Of a stretch of DNA of 64,000 nt, positions 61,780-64,000 are shown piece by piece. The notes under the pieces were generated by a model. The model was not told where the DNA came from. It made no database searches and was given only the letters and a program-made list of their open reading frames with translations. The stretch is from contig OX030959.1 of assembly GCA_943735955.1 (NCBI GenBank), positions 5,551,241 to 5,615,240 on the forward strand, given 5' to 3'. This DNA is from Piscicola geometra. Lineage: Eukaryota; Annelida; Clitellata; Hirudinida; Piscicolidae. A program made the translations under genes and the position numbers. The stretch's first letter is position 1; every line of letters begins with the position of its first letter.

Positions 61780-64000
61780 GTTCCATAAGGGGAGGTAGAG
61801 AAGGGAGAGGAGAAATCAAAGTGGTCTTCAAGATTGCAAGGAAACTGAGAAATATAGGGAAACAACGAGAAGCAGTTGAATTCATAAGAAATAATGATAT
61901 AGATATCTGTGGACTATGCGAGACAAACCTAAACGAAGATCAGATGGTGGATGGACAAGGCTTTTTAGAATGGTTTGGTGTGGGAAAGAAAATGGAAGAA
62001 GGGAAATGTGGTGGTGTGGGGTTTTTAGTGAAGAAGGAATTGAAAGCAGAGGTAGTGAACAAATACCAAGAAGAAGATTTGCTGGTGTTGAGGATGAACG
62101 GAGAAACAGGTCTGGTGGTGTGTGTGGTGTATCAAAGATGCGAGGGGGTGGATAAGGCTGCAAATAAAAGAAGAATTTCGTGCATAGCTAGGTTGGCAAG
62201 GGAAGCAAAAAAGACAGGAGATAGACTGGTGGTAGGAAGGGATTTCAATGGACATCTTATGGAATTGGATGGGGTAGATAACACAAACGGTTTGATGGTT
62301 AAGAAAATGGTCGAAGAAGAAGAGCTGAGCATCTTGAATTGTGAGTGGCCAGAGATGAACATTCCCACTTGGAAATGTGGCAAGAAAAAGTTTGCGTTAG
62401 ACTTGGTACTAACAAACGATAAAGGAAAGGAAGAAGTGGTAGAAGGGTGGGTTGGTGAGCTTGGGGATGTAGTGGAAAGTGATCATTGTATGGTGGCGGT
62501 AAAGATGAAGTGGCACAAGAATAAAGATCAAAGAAAAAGAAAGATGAAAAAGATCATTAAGGAGGAGAGTTTAGAACTCTGGGGTGGGGAGGTTGAAACA
62601 GAAATAAATAAAAACAAAGGGGAGAATATAGAAGAGTTGATTAGAAGAGTAGCAAAAAGATTCGAAGTGGAGAAACCAAGACACCATCACATAGATTGGT
62701 GGGATGTGGAGGTGGAAGAAGCCGTGAAGAGAAGGAAGGAATGGAGTAGGGAGCATAGGCGAAGAGAAAAGCAACTTGGAAGAGGAGCAGCAAAGACGAA
62801 AGAAGCTTGGGAGCAATACCTCTTTCGAAACCAGATAGCGAGTGAAATGGTTTCGAAGAAAATAGCAGAATGGAATAGAAGAAGAATGGAATGCATGGGA
62901 AGAGGGAATGAAAAAAAGAGAAATATGTTCAGAGAGTTGAATAAATTTATGGGGAAAGGGAAAAAATTAATGGAGGTAGAGGATCTGGTGAATGAAGAGG
63001 GTGGTGTTTGGAAAGGAAAAGAGGAGATGGGAGAGTGCATACTCAACACATGGGGAAAGTTTTTAAATACGGAGGGAGAAGCCACGATGAACATCGAAAA
63101 AGAAAGTATCCAAATGGAGGATGAACGAAGCATCAGGAAGAATGAATTTGAACGGGCACTGAAAAAACTTAAACTAGGAAAAGCAGCGGATGAAGAGGGG
63201 GTAACTGGGGAGTTGTTGAAGTCGTTGAAATGTAGAGGAAGAGAAGAGGTGAAAAATTGGTTTAATAAAATATTAGAAGGAGGTGAGGTACTGAAAAGTT
63301 GGAGGTATAGTCGGGTCGTCCTAATTCACAAAGGAGGGGAGAGACGGAAAATTAAGAATTATCGACCGGTAGCAATTAGCAGCATTTTATATAAGCTAAT
63401 GATGATTATTTTGGGAGAACGAGTGGAGAGATGGGCAGAAAGTAATTGTATAATTAATGAAACACAGGGAGGGTTTAGAAGAGGGAGACGGGGGGATGAT
63501 AACCTCTATATGCTAGGACGGGTTGTTGAAATTGCAAAGGCAAGAGGTGAAAGACTATTGGTAGCGGGCTTAGACTTAGGAAAGGCATATGATAGGGTGA
63601 ACAGAGGTAAATTGTTTGAAGTGTTAGAGAAAATGGGAATGGGTGGAAGAATTTTAAGCGTGTTGAGGGAGGTGTATGAAAATAACAAAGTGAGATTTGT
63701 GTTGAGGGACTTGGAGACAGAATGGGTTACGTGAACAAGTGGAGTTAGACAGGGTTGTCCTTTATCTCCAATCCTCTTCAATCTATACAGTAGGGATGTG
63801 GCAGCGGTCCTGGATAACCATCGAGCCGGGGTAGTGATGAAAGTACACAATCAAATGGGTAGGGAAGATAGTAGGAAAGAGTGGAGGTTTGGAGGAATGC
63901 TTTATGCTGACGACATCCTAGTGACGGCGGGAAATGAAGATAATATGAAAATAGTGTTAGAGGATGTACTGAAGGTTTTAGAGGAATATGGAATGAAACT
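61626..64000 (+). pseudogene. LINE ORF2: APE-type endonuclease and reverse transcriptase, one premature stop
   Basis: The frame opens at an ATG at 61626, though homology starts later (about 61810). Endonuclease: ICGLCETNLNE with the catalytic Glu, VVGRDFNGH where GGDFN is usual, and ESDHCMV with the catalytic SDH. Reverse transcriptase: IHKGGERRKIKNYRPVAI, ETQGGFRRGRRGDDN, then VAGLDLGKAYDRV with the first catalytic Asp. An in-frame TGA at 63732-63734 follows, and past it the same frame goes on with TSGVRQGCPLSPILFNLY and MLYADDI (63900-63917). It stays open to the window end. The TGA may be a CGA that lost its CpG. The clade is not certain; the RT resembles L1/RTE-like elements of invertebrates. 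Confidence 0.88.

Larger units (their letters stand above)
61010..64000 (+). mobile_element. non-LTR retrotransposon (LINE), truncated by the window edge
   Basis: This contains an ORF1-like frame, an endonuclease-reverse transcriptase ORF2 and a short 5' region, all on the plus strand. The plus strand is strikingly purine-rich throughout. The 5' boundary is approximate (about 61000). The 3' end lies outside the window. Two or three lesions (below) say that this copy is dead. Confidence 0.85.

Overview
This is an AT-rich animal nuclear DNA window, with spliced genes, GT..AG introns, AATAAA signals, a Hox gene, LINE/SINE/hAT elements and very large simple-sequence arrays. The Hox gene, the lack of compact organisation and the repeat spectrum fit an invertebrate bilaterian, probably a lophotrochozoan. 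A leech-like annelid is my best guess, but that is inference and nothing here proves it. All gene models come from reading the sequence: I joined exons by matching splice phase to known family motifs.

Layout. 1-10,380 is gene-poor, with several decayed coding-like islands on the minus strand, a LINE scrap and one possible isolated exon. 10,381-24,489 is a compact gene cluster: PUF60 (+, intronless), CPSF3 (+, three exons, with a hAT element in its first intron), HDHD5 (-, four exons), a TMPPE-like membrane metallophosphoesterase (-, seven exons, introns full of tandem repeats), and an unrecognised eight-exon gene (+) head-to-head with TMPPE. 24,490-37,128 has no gene that I can support, only microsatellites, a tRNA-Thr-derived SINE and small islands. 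37,129-44,230 is a three-exon Hox gene (-) of the Hox4/Hox5 type, probably Scr-like, whose homeobox is split by a 121-bp intron; its large intron holds a 1.5-kb GGAT array. 44,231-58,600 is again non-coding. 58,600-60,774 is a near-perfect GATA array over 2 kb long, abutting a hAT-type terminus. A non-LTR retrotransposon then runs off the right edge.

How the genes relate. PUF60 (3' splice-site recognition) and CPSF3 (the pre-mRNA 3'-end endonuclease) are adjacent, co-oriented and only 258 bp apart. CPSF3 and HDHD5 are convergent. TMPPE and the unknown gene share a 209-bp divergent spacer. The Hox gene stands alone in about 27 kb of non-coding DNA. I found no other Hox gene and no mir-10-like sequence by eye.
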